Assembly (NCBI GenBank): GCA_022790575.1 | Contig: JAAVXM010000002.1 | Coordinates: 1 to 36,500 of the forward strand | Origin: Clostridia bacterium | GTDB lineage: Bacteria > Bacillota > Clostridia > TANB77 > CAG-508 | Reading direction: 5' to 3' | Length of the DNA: 36,500 bases | Program-made: the position numbers and the translations under genes | Shown here: positions 17,061 to 25,297 of the stretch, piece after piece | How the letters are laid out: every line of letters begins with the position of its first letter | Numbering within the stretch: the first letter of the stretch is position 1 | The notes under the pieces: model-generated | Seen by the model: the letters and a program-made list of their open reading frames with translations, nothing else | Told to the model about the DNA's origin: nothing | Databases searched by the model: none

Positions 17061-17411
17061 ATGGCAAGAGTAAAATCAGCAATGACAACAAGAGCAAGAC
17101 ACAAAAAAGTATTAAAACAAGCAAAAGGATATTATGGTGCAAAACACTATAGATTTAGAAATGCAAATCAAGCAGTATTAAAATCTTTATCATATGCATA
17201 TGTTGGAAGAAAAGATAGAAAGAGTAATTTCAGAAAACTATGGATAGCAAGAATAAATGCAGCTGCAAGAATGAATGGAACAACATACAGCAAACTAATG
17301 GCAGGACTAAAAAAAGCAAATGTAACAATAAACAGAAAAATGCTAGCTGAAATTGCTGTAAATGATGAAAAAGCATTTACAGAAATAGCAGAAGTAGCAA
17401 AAAAGGCATAA
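17061..17411 (+). CDS. rplT: 50S ribosomal protein L20 (bL20)
   Basis: This 116-residue 23S rRNA-binding protein starts [26 protein letters not shown] and has the conserved [19 protein letters not shown] and [16 protein letters not shown]. Besides its role in 50S assembly it is the expected repressor acting on this operon's leader. AAGGAGGAG precedes the ATG, and a strong terminator follows. Confidence 0.98.
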   Translation: MARVKSAMTTRARHKKVLKQAKGYYGAKHYRFRNANQAVLKSLSYAYVGRKDRKSNFRKLWIARINAAARMNGTTYSKLMAGLKKANVTINRKMLAEIAVNDEKAFTEIAEVAKKA

Positions 17412-17413
17412 TG

Positions 17414-17462
17414 AAAAAAGACATGAATGTAATATAAAAATTACTTAATCATGTCTTTTTGT
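17414..17462 (+). terminator. Terminator of the infC-rpmI-rplT operon
   Basis: A long stem, AAAAAGACATGA / TCATGTCTTTTT with an inner ATGTAAT / ATTACTT pairing, ends in a T-run. It starts within a few bases of the rplT stop. Confidence 0.9.
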
Positions 17463-17501
17463 TAATATAAAGTAGCATAAATAAGAAGGAAGAGGTTAAA
17501 A

Positions 17502-18086
17502 ATGAACATAGGAATAGATATAGATGGAGTAATAATTGATATAGAAGAATTCAAAATGGAATGTGGAAGCAAAATGTGTATAGAAGAAAGCTGGGGAATA
17601 GATATAAAGCCAGATGAATACTATGTTAGTAAAACATTCAATTGGACAGAGGAACAAGATGAAAAATTTTGGAAAAGGTATTTACTGAAATATGCAAAAG
17701 GAAGTATACCAAGACGTTATTCAGCAGAAATTATAGAAAAGTTAAGACAAGAAGGAAACAAAATATATATAATAACAGCGAGAAACCAATATGGAATGCC
17801 AGAAGAAGAAACAAAAAGTATGCAAGAAATTACAAAAGAATGGTTAGACAGAAATAATATAAAATATGACAATTTAATATTTGCTGGAGATGAAGAAAAA
17901 AGACAACAATGTTTAGATAATAACATAGATGTAATGATAGAAGATAGCCCAAAAAACATAAAAAATATTTCAGAAAAAGTCCCAGTCATTAAATTTTATA
18001 ATACATACAACAATGATGTAAAAGGACCAAATATAAGAACTGCATATAGTTGGTATGACATATATAATATAATTTCAAGTAAATAG
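17502..18086 (+). CDS. HAD-family 5'(3')-deoxyribonucleotidase-like protein (NT5C type)
   Basis: The 194-residue cytosolic phosphatase has HAD motif I, GIDIDGV (D6 nucleophile, D8), motif II KIYIITARN, and motif IV IDVMIEDSP near 150. It lacks a large cap domain, as in the NT5C and YqfW-like nucleotidases of Firmicutes. It probably dephosphorylates deoxynucleoside monophosphates; the exact substrate cannot be read from sequence. A GAAGGAAGAGG site precedes the ATG, and the gene ends at a hairpin shared with the spoVA operon. Confidence 0.82.
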   Translation: MNIGIDIDGVIIDIEEFKMECGSKMCIEESWGIDIKPDEYYVSKTFNWTEEQDEKFWKRYLLKYAKGSIPRRYSAEIIEKLRQEGNKIYIITARNQYGMPEEETKSMQEITKEWLDRNNIKYDNLIFAGDEEKRQQCLDNNIDVMIEDSPKNIKNISEKVPVIKFYNTYNNDVKGPNIRTAYSWYDIYNIISSK

Positions 18087-18131
18087 AAAATATCAACCAT
18101 AATATAGATTAAAATGTTCACAAAATATAGA

Positions 18132-18163
18132 AACACCCAATAATTATTTTATTATTGGGTGTT
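18132..18163. terminator. Bidirectional terminator between the nucleotidase gene and spoVAE
   Basis: A perfect 13-bp stem, AACACCCAATAAT / ATTATTGGGTGTT, with a six-base loop sits between convergent genes. T-runs are modest on both sides. Confidence 0.75.
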
Positions 18164-18180
18164 AAATTATTAATTAAAAA

Positions 18181-18567
18181 TTATTCTTTTTTCATTTTAG
18201 GTTTTGAAATTAAAGATGCAATATAACCAAAGAATACAGCAGCAGCAATTCCACCAGCAGAAGCAGCAACTCCGCCAGTAAAAGCACCAATAATACCAGA
18301 TTCTTTTACTCCATTAATAGCACCTTTAGCTAAATTATAACCAAAGCCAGTTAAAGGAACAGTTGCTCCAGCACCTGCAAATTCAACTAAATACTGATAT
18401 ATTCCAAGACCTCCTAAAATGGCGCCAGCAGTAACATAAATAACCAAAATTCTAGCAGGAGTAAGTTTTGTTTTATCAATTAAAATTTGACCTATAACAC
18501 ATAGAAGACCACCAATAACAAAACACTTTAGAAGTCCCATCCATTCAATACTTTGTAACCAATCCAT
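18181..18567 (-). CDS. spoVAE: Stage V sporulation protein AE
   Basis: A 128-residue integral membrane protein with about four hydrophobic segments. It carries the conserved FAGAGATVPLTGFGYNLAKG block, shared with SpoVAC, and a tail KPKMKKE. It is part of the SpoVA channel that moves Ca-dipicolinate into the forespore and out at germination. TTGGAGGCG precedes the ATG, which lies 15 bp after the spoVAD stop. Confidence 0.94.
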   Translation of the reverse strand: MDWLQSIEWMGLLKCFVIGGLLCVIGQILIDKTKLTPARILVIYVTAGAILGGLGIYQYLVEFAGAGATVPLTGFGYNLAKGAINGVKESGIIGAFTGGVAASAGGIAAAVFFGYIASLISKPKMKKE

Positions 18568-18582
18568 ATTAACGCCTCCAAT

Positions 18583-19584
18583 CTACATTTCGATACTAAT
18601 TGCATGTGCAATACCAGGGATAGACTCACCTTGTTGAGTTGAAGTTGAATTTGTTAGAGCACCAGTAGCAATTAATAATAATCTTTTAATTTTTTTATCT
18701 TTAAGTTGTTTGAAAAAGTATCCAGAAAATACAGTAGCACAACATCCACAACCACTACCACCAGCATGAGTATCTTGTTTTTCCTTGTCAAAAATCAAAA
18801 CACCACAATCATTATAATTTGATTTTATATTATAACCTTTATCTTGAGCCAAATCAATCAAAATATCTTTACCAACATGACCAAGGTCACCAGTAATAAT
18901 TGCGTCATAATAATTTGGGCTACGACCAGTATCTTTAAAATGGCAAATTAAAGTATCTAAAGCAGCAGGTGCCATAGCAGCTCCCATATTATTAGCATCT
19001 TTAATGCCCATATCAACTATTTTTCCACTAGTAATATGAGTAATAAATGGTCCAGAACCATCTTTAGAAATAATTGCAGACCCACTACCAGTAACAGTCC
19101 ATTGAGAAGTTGGAGGACGTTGATTTCCCAATTCAAGAGGAAATCTAAATTGTTTTTCAGCACTACAGAAATGACTAGAAGCAGCACATAAAACGTGATT
19201 ACAGCAAGATTCAATCATTATAGCACCTAAACTAAGGCCTTCAACAAAAGTAGAGCAAGCACCAAAAATACCTAGAAAAGGTATATTTAATTCTCTAAGC
19301 CCAAAACTTGAAGAAATACATTGATTTAATAAATCACCTGCAAAACAGTATTCAATCTCAGAAGAAGGAACACCAGACTTTGATATAACAGTATTTACAG
19401 TTTCTTTAATAATTTTACTTTCTGATTTTTCCCAAGTTTTTTCACCCCAAAATTCATCTTCAAGACATTGGTCAAAATATTTAGCAAGAGGACCATTTGC
19501 TTCTTTAGGTCCTACAATAGAAGCAACATCTGTAATAGATGGTGGAGTATCAAATTTTATAGTTTGTTTTCCAAGTTTTTTCAT
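18583..19584 (-). CDS. spoVAD: Stage V sporulation protein AD
   Basis: A 333-residue thiolase-fold protein without catalytic thiolase function; the family binds dipicolinic acid on the outer face of the spore inner membrane. Signatures seen are GPLAKYFDQCLEDEFWGEKTWEKSE, FGACSTFVEGLSLGAIMIES, NQRPPTSQWTVTGSGSAI and HAGGSGCGCCATVFSGYF. The length is normal. AAAGGAAGG lies upstream of the ATG. It is the middle gene of spoVAC-AD-AE. Its presence is good evidence that the organism makes endospores. Confidence 0.97.
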   Translation of the reverse strand: MKKLGKQTIKFDTPPSITDVASIVGPKEANGPLAKYFDQCLEDEFWGEKTWEKSESKIIKETVNTVISKSGVPSSEIEYCFAGDLLNQCISSSFGLRELNIPFLGIFGACSTFVEGLSLGAIMIESCCNHVLCAASSHFCSAEKQFRFPLELGNQRPPTSQWTVTGSGSAIISKDGSGPFITHITSGKIVDMGIKDANNMGAAMAPAALDTLICHFKDTGRSPNYYDAIITGDLGHVGKDILIDLAQDKGYNIKSNYNDCGVLIFDKEKQDTHAGGSGCGCCATVFSGYFFKQLKDKKIKRLLLIATGALTNSTSTQQGESIPGIAHAISIEM

Positions 19585-19646
19585 AAAATAAAAACCTTCC
19601 TTTCAAATGAGATACAAGTAGATTAGCCTTGAAAATCCCAATCATT

Positions 19647-20111
19647 TTACACCAAAGTTATAGCTTGAGTATTAAAAATCAAGTAAACAAGTCCAACAAT
19701 AATTGATGCAGAAATGCCAAAAACAAGAACAGGACCTGCAACAGTAAACATTTTACCACCAACACCCATAACATAACCTTCTGATTTATACTCCATTGCA
19801 GGAGAAACAATTGAATTAGAAAATCCAGTAATAGGAATTAAAGAACCAGCACCAGCGAATTTGCCAATTTTATTAAAAATATTCAGTCCAGTTAAAAAGG
19901 CGCTAAGACCAATTAAGATGATAGAAACAATTGTCCCAGACATTTCTTGAGAAAAGCCACGAGCCTTGCAAATATACATTATAATTTGTCCTATAGAGCA
20001 AATTAGCCCTCCAACCCAAAAAGCGTTGAAACAGTTTTTTAATATTGGAGAATTAGGAGACTTTTGGTCAACATAATTCTGATAATCTTTTTTTGAATCT
20101 AATGGTTTCAT
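19647..20111 (-). CDS. spoVAC: Stage V sporulation protein AC
   Basis: A 154-residue polytopic membrane protein, the mechanosensitive-like component of the SpoVA dipicolinate channel. It contains FWVGGLICSIGQII, FAGAGSLIPITGFSNSIVSPAMEYKSEGYVMG and a hydrophobic C terminus. The start is set at ATG 20111 (MKPLDSKKDY) by GAGGAGG 5 nt upstream. An in-frame ATG at 20129 lies before that site and is not likely used. It is the first gene of the operon. I could not identify a convincing sigma-G promoter by eye. Confidence 0.94.
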   Translation of the reverse strand: MKPLDSKKDYQNYVDQKSPNSPILKNCFNAFWVGGLICSIGQIIMYICKARGFSQEMSGTIVSIILIGLSAFLTGLNIFNKIGKFAGAGSLIPITGFSNSIVSPAMEYKSEGYVMGVGGKMFTVAGPVLVFGISASIIVGLVYLIFNTQAITLV

Positions 20112-20307
20112 ATTAACCTCCTCGTACATTTATTTAGTAATGCTTTCATATAATGTTACCAATTGCATTACAAAATTTATTGCAAATATTATTACCAAAA
20201 AAGTGAGAAATATACAATAAAATAAAAACACATATTACGAACATATTACAAAAAGATTACAAAAGCATGACAAAAAATACAATTAGATTACATTTTAATC
20301 AAAACTA

Positions 20308-20335
20308 TTGACTTTTTGTCTAAAAAAGATAAAAT
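20308..20335 (+). promoter_or_regulatory. Promoter of the type IV pilus operon
   Basis: TTGACT (20308-20313), a 16-bp spacer and TAAAAT (20330-20335) lie about 44 bp before the first pil gene, in the divergent gap with spoVAC. It is the only good promoter seen before the long run of co-directional pil genes. Confidence 0.55.
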
Positions 20336-20378
20336 AAAGATAAATGCAATTATTTTGAAACAAATTAAGGAGGATAAA

Positions 20379-21998
20379 ATGCCAAGTAATTTAGGATTAT
20401 ATATTGAAGACAATTTAATCAAATATGCCAAAGTATCAAAAGAAAAAGACAAGATAAAAATAGATTCTTTTGGTATTAAATTTTATTCAAATATATCACA
20501 GGCAATTAAGCAAGTAATTGAAGAGACATACAGTTATAAGACACCAATAAGTATAAATTTAAGAGAAGAAACTTATCAATATTTCAATATGTTTTCTCTA
20601 TTAAATAAAAAAGACTTGGAAAAGGCTATAAAACTCGAATTTGAGTCATACTGTACAGAAAAAGGATATAACCCAAATTCACTAGAAACAAGATATGCTA
20701 TAGTAAATGACACACAAGATACAGAGAAAATAAAAGTTATAAATGTTAGTGAGAATAAAATTGAATTAAATAAGATATTACAAAGGCTTGAAGGATATAG
20801 AGTAGGAATGGTAGCTCCATTATCTATGTCAATTCCAAACATAGTAGGTACATTAGATGGACGTGAAAATGTGCTAGTAGTAAATATTGAAGACAAAACA
20901 ACAATTACAAAAATAATAAATGGAAATGTTTGTGGAATAGAAACATTAGATGAAGGAAGTAGAACAGTATTAGAAAGCATAAACCTAAAAGAAAACTCAT
21001 ATTCAAAGGCCTATGAAATATGCCAAAATACAACAATATATACAACAGAAGTACAAGACTTTGTTGAAGAGCAAAGTAGATATCTTGAAGACATAATGCC
21101 AACTTTATACAATATAGTAGGAAAAGTACAAAAACTTATTAATGAAAGTACAGACACAATCAACAAAGTATACATAACAGGTACATTAGCAACAGTTAAT
21201 AATATAGACTTATATTTTCAAGAATATTTGGGAAAAGTAAAATGTGAAATACTAAAACCATATTTTGTGCAAAACATGGTAAAAGAAGTTAATGTAAAAG
21301 AATATATAGAAGTAAACTCTGCAATTTCATTAGCATTAATGGGATTAGGAGAAGGAATAAAAGGAATTAACTTTAAAAAGAACACATTAAATGATAGTTT
21401 GGCTAAAATATCAATAGGAAAAAAAGATGGAAAAGGTTCAAACAAAAAAGGTGGAATAAGCTTTAGCTTTAATGACTTCCAAGATAAATTATCAAGAGGA
21501 GAAATGAGTTTAGTAAGAAGTTTTGCATCATTACTTATATTTGTAATAATATTCAGTGTATTTTCAGTACTATTAACAGGACAAATAAGAGACAAACAAC
21601 TTGAAGTGGATGGAATAATAGGAAGTATTAGTTCACAAATTCAAATGGTAAATAGTGATATGAGTAAACTAGACTCAAAAACAGCTCAATATTCAACATT
21701 AATATCTGATTTACAAGCAGTAAATGAAAAAATAAGTGATATGAATGCAAGCAAAAATTTAATACCAAATTTATTAAACCAAATTATGAATGTAGTTGAT
21801 GAGACAGTACAAATAGCATCAATAGAAAACACAACAGACAAACACATAGTAATAGTAGCTAAATCTTATAGATATCCAGGTTTAGGATATTTTAAAACAA
21901 GATTAAAAACAAATAATATACTTCAAAATGTTGTTTCAGGAAGTAGTATGAAGCAAGATGGAGTAATAAGTGTTACGATAGAAGGTGATTTACCATGA
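20379..21998 (+). CDS. PilM-PilN fusion (GspL-like), type IV pilus inner-membrane platform
   Basis: Residues 1 to about 340 form an actin-like PilM domain: it starts LGLYIEDNLIKYAKV, and has NVLVVNIEDKTTITKI, KVYITGTLATVNNI and NSAISLALMGLGEG. A basic linker, one membrane helix (about 382-402) and a periplasmic PilN-like coiled coil plus ferredoxin-like domain follow, ending VISVTIEGDLP. In most pilus systems PilM and PilN are separate; the fused order is that of GspL in type II secretion. The start is ATG 20379 with AAGGAGG 5 nt upstream; an in-frame TTG at 20316 lies inside the promoter. It overlaps the next gene by 4 bp (ATGA). Confidence 0.85.
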   Translation: MPSNLGLYIEDNLIKYAKVSKEKDKIKIDSFGIKFYSNISQAIKQVIEETYSYKTPISINLREETYQYFNMFSLLNKKDLEKAIKLEFESYCTEKGYNPNSLETRYAIVNDTQDTEKIKVINVSENKIELNKILQRLEGYRVGMVAPLSMSIPNIVGTLDGRENVLVVNIEDKTTITKIINGNVCGIETLDEGSRTVLESINLKENSYSKAYEICQNTTIYTTEVQDFVEEQSRYLEDIMPTLYNIVGKVQKLINESTDTINKVYITGTLATVNNIDLYFQEYLGKVKCEILKPYFVQNMVKEVNVKEYIEVNSAISLALMGLGEGIKGINFKKNTLNDSLAKISIGKKDGKGSNKKGGISFSFNDFQDKLSRGEMSLVRSFASLLIFVIIFSVFSVLLTGQIRDKQLEVDGIIGSISSQIQMVNSDMSKLDSKTAQYSTLISDLQAVNEKISDMNASKNLIPNLLNQIMNVVDETVQIASIENTTDKHIVIVAKSYRYPGLGYFKTRLKTNNILQNVVSGSSMKQDGVISVTIEGDLP

Positions 21999-22759
21999 GA
22001 AAAATATTATTAGGATTAATGTCAGTTTTATTATTTGCACTTGCAGTATATATGTGTATATATGGTATTTCAATTGGAGGAGCAGAAGTAAGTGGAGTGC
22101 CAACAATACAAGAGGAAAATACTATTTTAGATAACAAGATAGAAAGAGCAACTCAATTAAAAAATACTGATTATCCTCAAAGCATATCATCATTAGAAAA
22201 AGCATATAAAAAATTGATAGCGGAAAAAGAAAATTATGAACAAATACTTGCATTAGGTGTTGACGAAAATGGATTACCATTAAATAAAATACAAGAATAT
22301 GAAATAGAAAAAATTTGGATAACAATGGGTAATTATGCAAAAAAACAAGGTGTTGACTTAAAATTAGATGTTACATCAAATAACTCAATAAGTGGAACTT
22401 ATGATCTTAGATTTTCAGTAACAGGTGGATATATACAAATAACAGATTTCTTGTATGATATAGAAAGAGATAATACATTAGTATTTAAATTAGAACAATT
22501 TAAGATGGTTCCTAGTTCACAAGGAACAGATAAAGAAACAAGTTCAGATGATTTACTTGCAACATTTGTATGTAAAGATATTAAACTTAAAATTACAGAA
22601 AATAATTCAACTTCAACATCACAAGGAACAAACAATACAGAAGGAAACGTAAATAATTCAAATAATACAGCTACAGATAATCAAAACAACTCAGGTGGGA
22701 CAAGTTCAAATAGTGGCACAAGTACAAATGGCAATTCAACAGGTAATGCAAATTCATAA
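21995..22759 (+). CDS. PilO-like pilus assembly protein with Asn/Ser/Thr-rich tail
   Basis: An N-terminal membrane helix (about 4-27) and a short coiled coil (about 42-80) are followed by a ferredoxin-like domain. The latter's YDLRFSVTGGYIQITDFLYDIERD is a typical PilO pattern. The last 50 residues are a low-complexity tail of N, S, T and G that is not part of the fold and is probably disordered outside the membrane. The start overlaps the stop of the PilM-PilN gene, so the two are probably translationally coupled. PilO pairs with PilN to link motor and pilus. Confidence 0.82.
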   Translation: MRKILLGLMSVLLFALAVYMCIYGISIGGAEVSGVPTIQEENTILDNKIERATQLKNTDYPQSISSLEKAYKKLIAEKENYEQILALGVDENGLPLNKIQEYEIEKIWITMGNYAKKQGVDLKLDVTSNNSISGTYDLRFSVTGGYIQITDFLYDIERDNTLVFKLEQFKMVPSSQGTDKETSSDDLLATFVCKDIKLKITENNSTSTSQGTNNTEGNVNNSNNTATDNQNNSGGTSSNSGTSTNGNSTGNANS

Positions 22760-22777
22760 AGTCAGAAAGGAGATATT

Positions 22778-23206
22778 ATGACAAAAGCAGTTATTAGAGA
22801 AATAATTATATCGTTATTAGTATGTCTAGCAGTTCTATTGATATTAAGTGTATTATTATATAATTATATACCATCAAATAAAGTAGTGCCAGAAGTTGTT
22901 AAATATACACCTAGTAAAGAAATAGAAACACAGCTAAATGCAACAGTAGAAGATAATTCAGAAGAGATATTAATGACATATGAAATAACAGCACAAGACT
23001 TAGATAACTATGAAAGAACAAAAGAATACAATCCAGGAAAGGCAAACCCATTTGCAACAATTTCAAATGATAATACAGGTAATGACAATAATGGAAATGA
23101 ACCATCAACTGGAGAAAATGAAACTAATAATAATAATAGTAATAACAATAATAATGAAAAACCAAATAACTCAGGCTCATTATTTGAAAACAACAATAGT
23201 AAATAA
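22778..23206 (+). CDS. Small membrane-anchored pilus protein, possibly PilP-like
   Basis: One N-terminal membrane helix (about 8-32) is followed by a short extracytoplasmic region with ITAQDLDNYERTKEYN, a GKANPFA motif, and then a tail almost entirely N, G, E and S (about 105-142). In Gram-negative systems PilP carries a short NPF/DPF-like sequence and follows pilO, which is the only basis for the name here. No lipobox and no PilP beta domain can be seen. AAAGGAG precedes the ATG. The Asn-rich tail resembles that of the preceding protein. Confidence 0.6.
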   Translation: MTKAVIREIIISLLVCLAVLLILSVLLYNYIPSNKVVPEVVKYTPSKEIETQLNATVEDNSEEILMTYEITAQDLDNYERTKEYNPGKANPFATISNDNTGNDNNGNEPSTGENETNNNNSNNNNNEKPNNSGSLFENNNSK

Positions 23207-23367
23207 GGTTATATTTAAATATAAATATATACAAACAAAGAATTCGAAAGATAAAGGGGGGATAACTTTTTTATTCACCAGTGGTAGGACATTAAACATT
23301 AAAAGTGTTATTAAAATTTTAAAATAAAAAAGTCTGAAAAGGACAAAAGAAAAGGAGAGATTTTATT
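23207..23367 (+). other. 161-nt gap before the major pilin gene
   Basis: This is the longest gap in the pil operon. It contains a GGGGGGATAAC stretch near 23256, an AT-rich segment and the pilin ribosome-binding site AAAGGAGAG. I looked for a cyclic di-GMP (GEMM) riboswitch core and did not see one, nor a TTGACA/TATAAT promoter. It may be a processing or stability region for the pilin message. Confidence 0.35.
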
Positions 23368-23868
23368 ATGAAAAACCAAAACGGTATCACATTAGTAGCT
23401 TTAGTAGTTACAATCATAGTTTTATTAATTTTAGCAGGAACATCAATAGCAATGTTATCAGGAGATAATGGAATTATAACAAATGCACAAAAAGCAAATT
23501 ATGCAAATACAGAAGGAGAAGTAATGGACAAAGTTAAATTAGCATATAACACAATAAACACAGAAATAAGAGTAAAATTAGCAGTAGATGATGAATATGT
23601 ACCAGCAGATAATGTAAGCAATCTAGCATTACTTGTTGCAAAGGATTTAGGAAGTAAAGCTACTTCATTTACAACATCAGAAACAATAGGAAATTATACA
23701 GTAGCTGTTGATGGAGCTAAAATAACAGTAACATATGATGATGGAAAAATATTCACAGGAACAACAGATACAGACAAAGGAAAATTTAAGCAAATTAAAT
23801 ATGAATTTACAGTTGCAGCAGATGGAGTTTCTATGACAGCAGATTACACAAGACAAACAGATAAATAA
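23368..23868 (+). CDS. Major type IV pilin-like protein
   Basis: Leader MKNQNG, then the mature helix ITLVALVVTIIVLLILAGTSIAMLSG, as in Clostridia pilins of this kind; +5 is Ala, not Glu. The head is compact: 166 residues in total, Thr-, Lys- and Asp-rich and with no Cys. It sits between the assembly genes and the prepilin peptidase. It has a strong AAAGGAGAG site and is bracketed by a long upstream gap and a downstream hairpin. This layout is what would be expected if its message is made or kept in excess, so I call it the main subunit. That is inference. Confidence 0.85.
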   Translation: MKNQNGITLVALVVTIIVLLILAGTSIAMLSGDNGIITNAQKANYANTEGEVMDKVKLAYNTINTEIRVKLAVDDEYVPADNVSNLALLVAKDLGSKATSFTTSETIGNYTVAVDGAKITVTYDDGKIFTGTTDTDKGKFKQIKYEFTVAADGVSMTADYTRQTDK

Positions 23869-23890
23869 ATTTAATTAATAAAACTAACAA

Positions 23891-23915
23891 CAGGCATATA
23901 CCAAGTATATGCCTG
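23891..23915 (+). other. Perfect stem-loop after the major pilin gene, without T-tract
   Basis: An 11-bp perfect stem, CAGGCATATAC / GTATATGCCTG, with a CAA loop is followed by AAATAATATA rather than T. It is therefore more likely a 3'-protecting or processing hairpin that raises the pilin message above its neighbours than a full terminator. Confidence 0.6.
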
Positions 23916-23952
23916 AAATAATATAAACAAAAACGAAAGAAAGGCAAAAAAG

Positions 23953-24759
23953 ATGAACATATTTTTATATGCAATAATATTCATAATAGGAACATTATTT
24001 GGAAGCTTTTATACACTAGCAGTATATAGAATACCAAAAGATATAGATATAATAAAAAAACATTCATATTGTCCCAACTGTAACAACAAACTGGGATTTT
24101 TAGAACTAATACCAGTATTAAGTTACATATTTTTAGGAGGGAAATGTAAACACTGTGGTCAAAAAATAAGAATAAGATATTTACTATTAGAACTACTTGG
24201 AGGAATAACATTTGTCACATTAGCAATCTTATTCAAAATTGAAGTATACAATTTAAACATGTCAAACATAATAATATATGTATTTGCAATATTATATCTA
24301 ACAGCAATAATATTAATATCAGGAATAGACAAAGAATACATAAGAATAGATAAAAGAGTCCTAGCATATGGAATAATCATATCAATACTATATATGATAT
24401 ATCTATATACAATAGGTGACACTAGTATATATAGATATGCTATATATCTAGCAGTATATATTATATTACTAGCAGCAGATACAATACTATTAAAAAAATA
24501 CGCAAAAGTTAGTTATATAATAGAAATATTAATATTATTAAACACAATATTAATATTTGGAGGAACAGCAATGTTCTTAATGACAGTTGTAATGTCAGTT
24601 GTAGCAATACTAATATATATGTTATTACATAAAACAGTACAAAAGAATGTAGGAAATAAAAAATTAAAGATAGAAGAAATGCCTATAGGATTTTATATAG
24701 GAGCCAGCAATATTATATTATTTTTTATGATGACATTTGTAACAGAATACTTTATTTAG
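23953..24759 (+). CDS. pilD: Type IV prepilin peptidase/N-methyltransferase (A24 family), divergent active site
   Basis: This polytopic membrane aspartyl protease cleaves leaders after Gly and methylates the new N terminus. The N-terminal domain has LFGSFYTLAVYRIP, YCPNCNNKLGFLELIPVLSYI and CKHCGQKIRIRYLLLELLGG, with the two CxxC pairs intact. The first catalytic Asp is seen in ISGIDKEYIRID. The second motif, GxGD, is not visible. At the expected distance before the conserved MPIGFYIGASN the sequence reads SYIIEILILL, with Glu where the Asp should be. The 268-residue length is normal. It is the only such peptidase gene in the window and serves at least six pilin-like proteins. Confidence 0.85.
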   Translation: MNIFLYAIIFIIGTLFGSFYTLAVYRIPKDIDIIKKHSYCPNCNNKLGFLELIPVLSYIFLGGKCKHCGQKIRIRYLLLELLGGITFVTLAILFKIEVYNLNMSNIIIYVFAILYLTAIILISGIDKEYIRIDKRVLAYGIIISILYMIYLYTIGDTSIYRYAIYLAVYIILLAADTILLKKYAKVSYIIEILILLNTILIFGGTAMFLMTVVMSVVAILIYMLLHKTVQKNVGNKKLKIEEMPIGFYIGASNIILFFMMTFVTEYFI

Positions 24760-24774
24760 CAGAAAGGGTAAAAG

Positions 24775-25296
24775 ATGAAATTAAATGATAATAAAGGAGC
24801 TACAGGTGTAGACATAACAGTAGCAATAGTAATATTAATGATATTTGTAACTTTTATTACATCATTGTTTTATAATTTATCAACATCGTCAGTAAGAATA
24901 GAAAGAAAAACTACAGCAACATATTTAGCAATAACAACAATAGAAGGATTAAAAGAAATTGGATTTGAAGGAATAAAAACATCAGATGTAGTAGATAGAA
25001 GATTAACAACAGTTGAGCAAATAACAGGGCAAAATGTTGAAGCTGGGTGGAAGATAGATGTAAGTAGTGGACAAACAATAATTGATATACCACAAGGGTA
25101 TACAGTAAAGATATCTATTGAGAACCCAAGAAATAGTGAAAATGCAGCAGATGACAAACTAGGAGAAATTGCAAAATTAGTAAGAGTAGAAGTAAGTTAT
25201 ACCACAGGTAAAGATATAGATAAAGATGGAAATAAAGACGAAGAAAAAGTACAAATAGAAACATTGGTAAAAAAACATATTGAAACGGGGGACTAA
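24775..25296 (+). CDS. Minor pilin-like protein with Asp at +5
   Basis: Leader MKLNDNKG, then ATGVDITVAIVILMIFVTFITSLF: a prepilin signal whose +5 residue is Asp, an acidic substitute for the usual Glu5 that helps assembly. The 173-residue head contains TATYLAITTIEGLKEIGFEG, a pattern common in GspI/GspJ-type minor pseudopilins, and an Asp/Lys-rich loop near the C terminus. GAAAGG lies before the ATG. It overlaps nothing and ends 1 bp before the next minor pilin gene. Confidence 0.78.
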   Translation: MKLNDNKGATGVDITVAIVILMIFVTFITSLFYNLSTSSVRIERKTTATYLAITTIEGLKEIGFEGIKTSDVVDRRLTTVEQITGQNVEAGWKIDVSSGQTIIDIPQGYTVKISIENPRNSENAADDKLGEIAKLVRVEVSYTTGKDIDKDGNKDEEKVQIETLVKKHIETGD

Positions 25297-25297
25297 T

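Noticed and set aside
17669..17857. Alternative plus-strand frame inside the nucleotidase gene
   Set aside because: Out of frame with a well-supported HAD protein and Lys/Arg-rich by composition only.
22620..23200. Asn/Ser/Gly-rich repeats as a tandem-repeat or CRISPR-like array
   Set aside because: The repetition is low-complexity codon use (AAT/AAC) inside two reading frames, without regular spacing or spacers.
23207..23367. Cyclic di-GMP riboswitch before the major pilin
   Set aside because: Such elements occur before pilin genes in some Clostridia, but the GEMM core (GGGACGCAAAGC-like) and the tetraloop receptor are not present.
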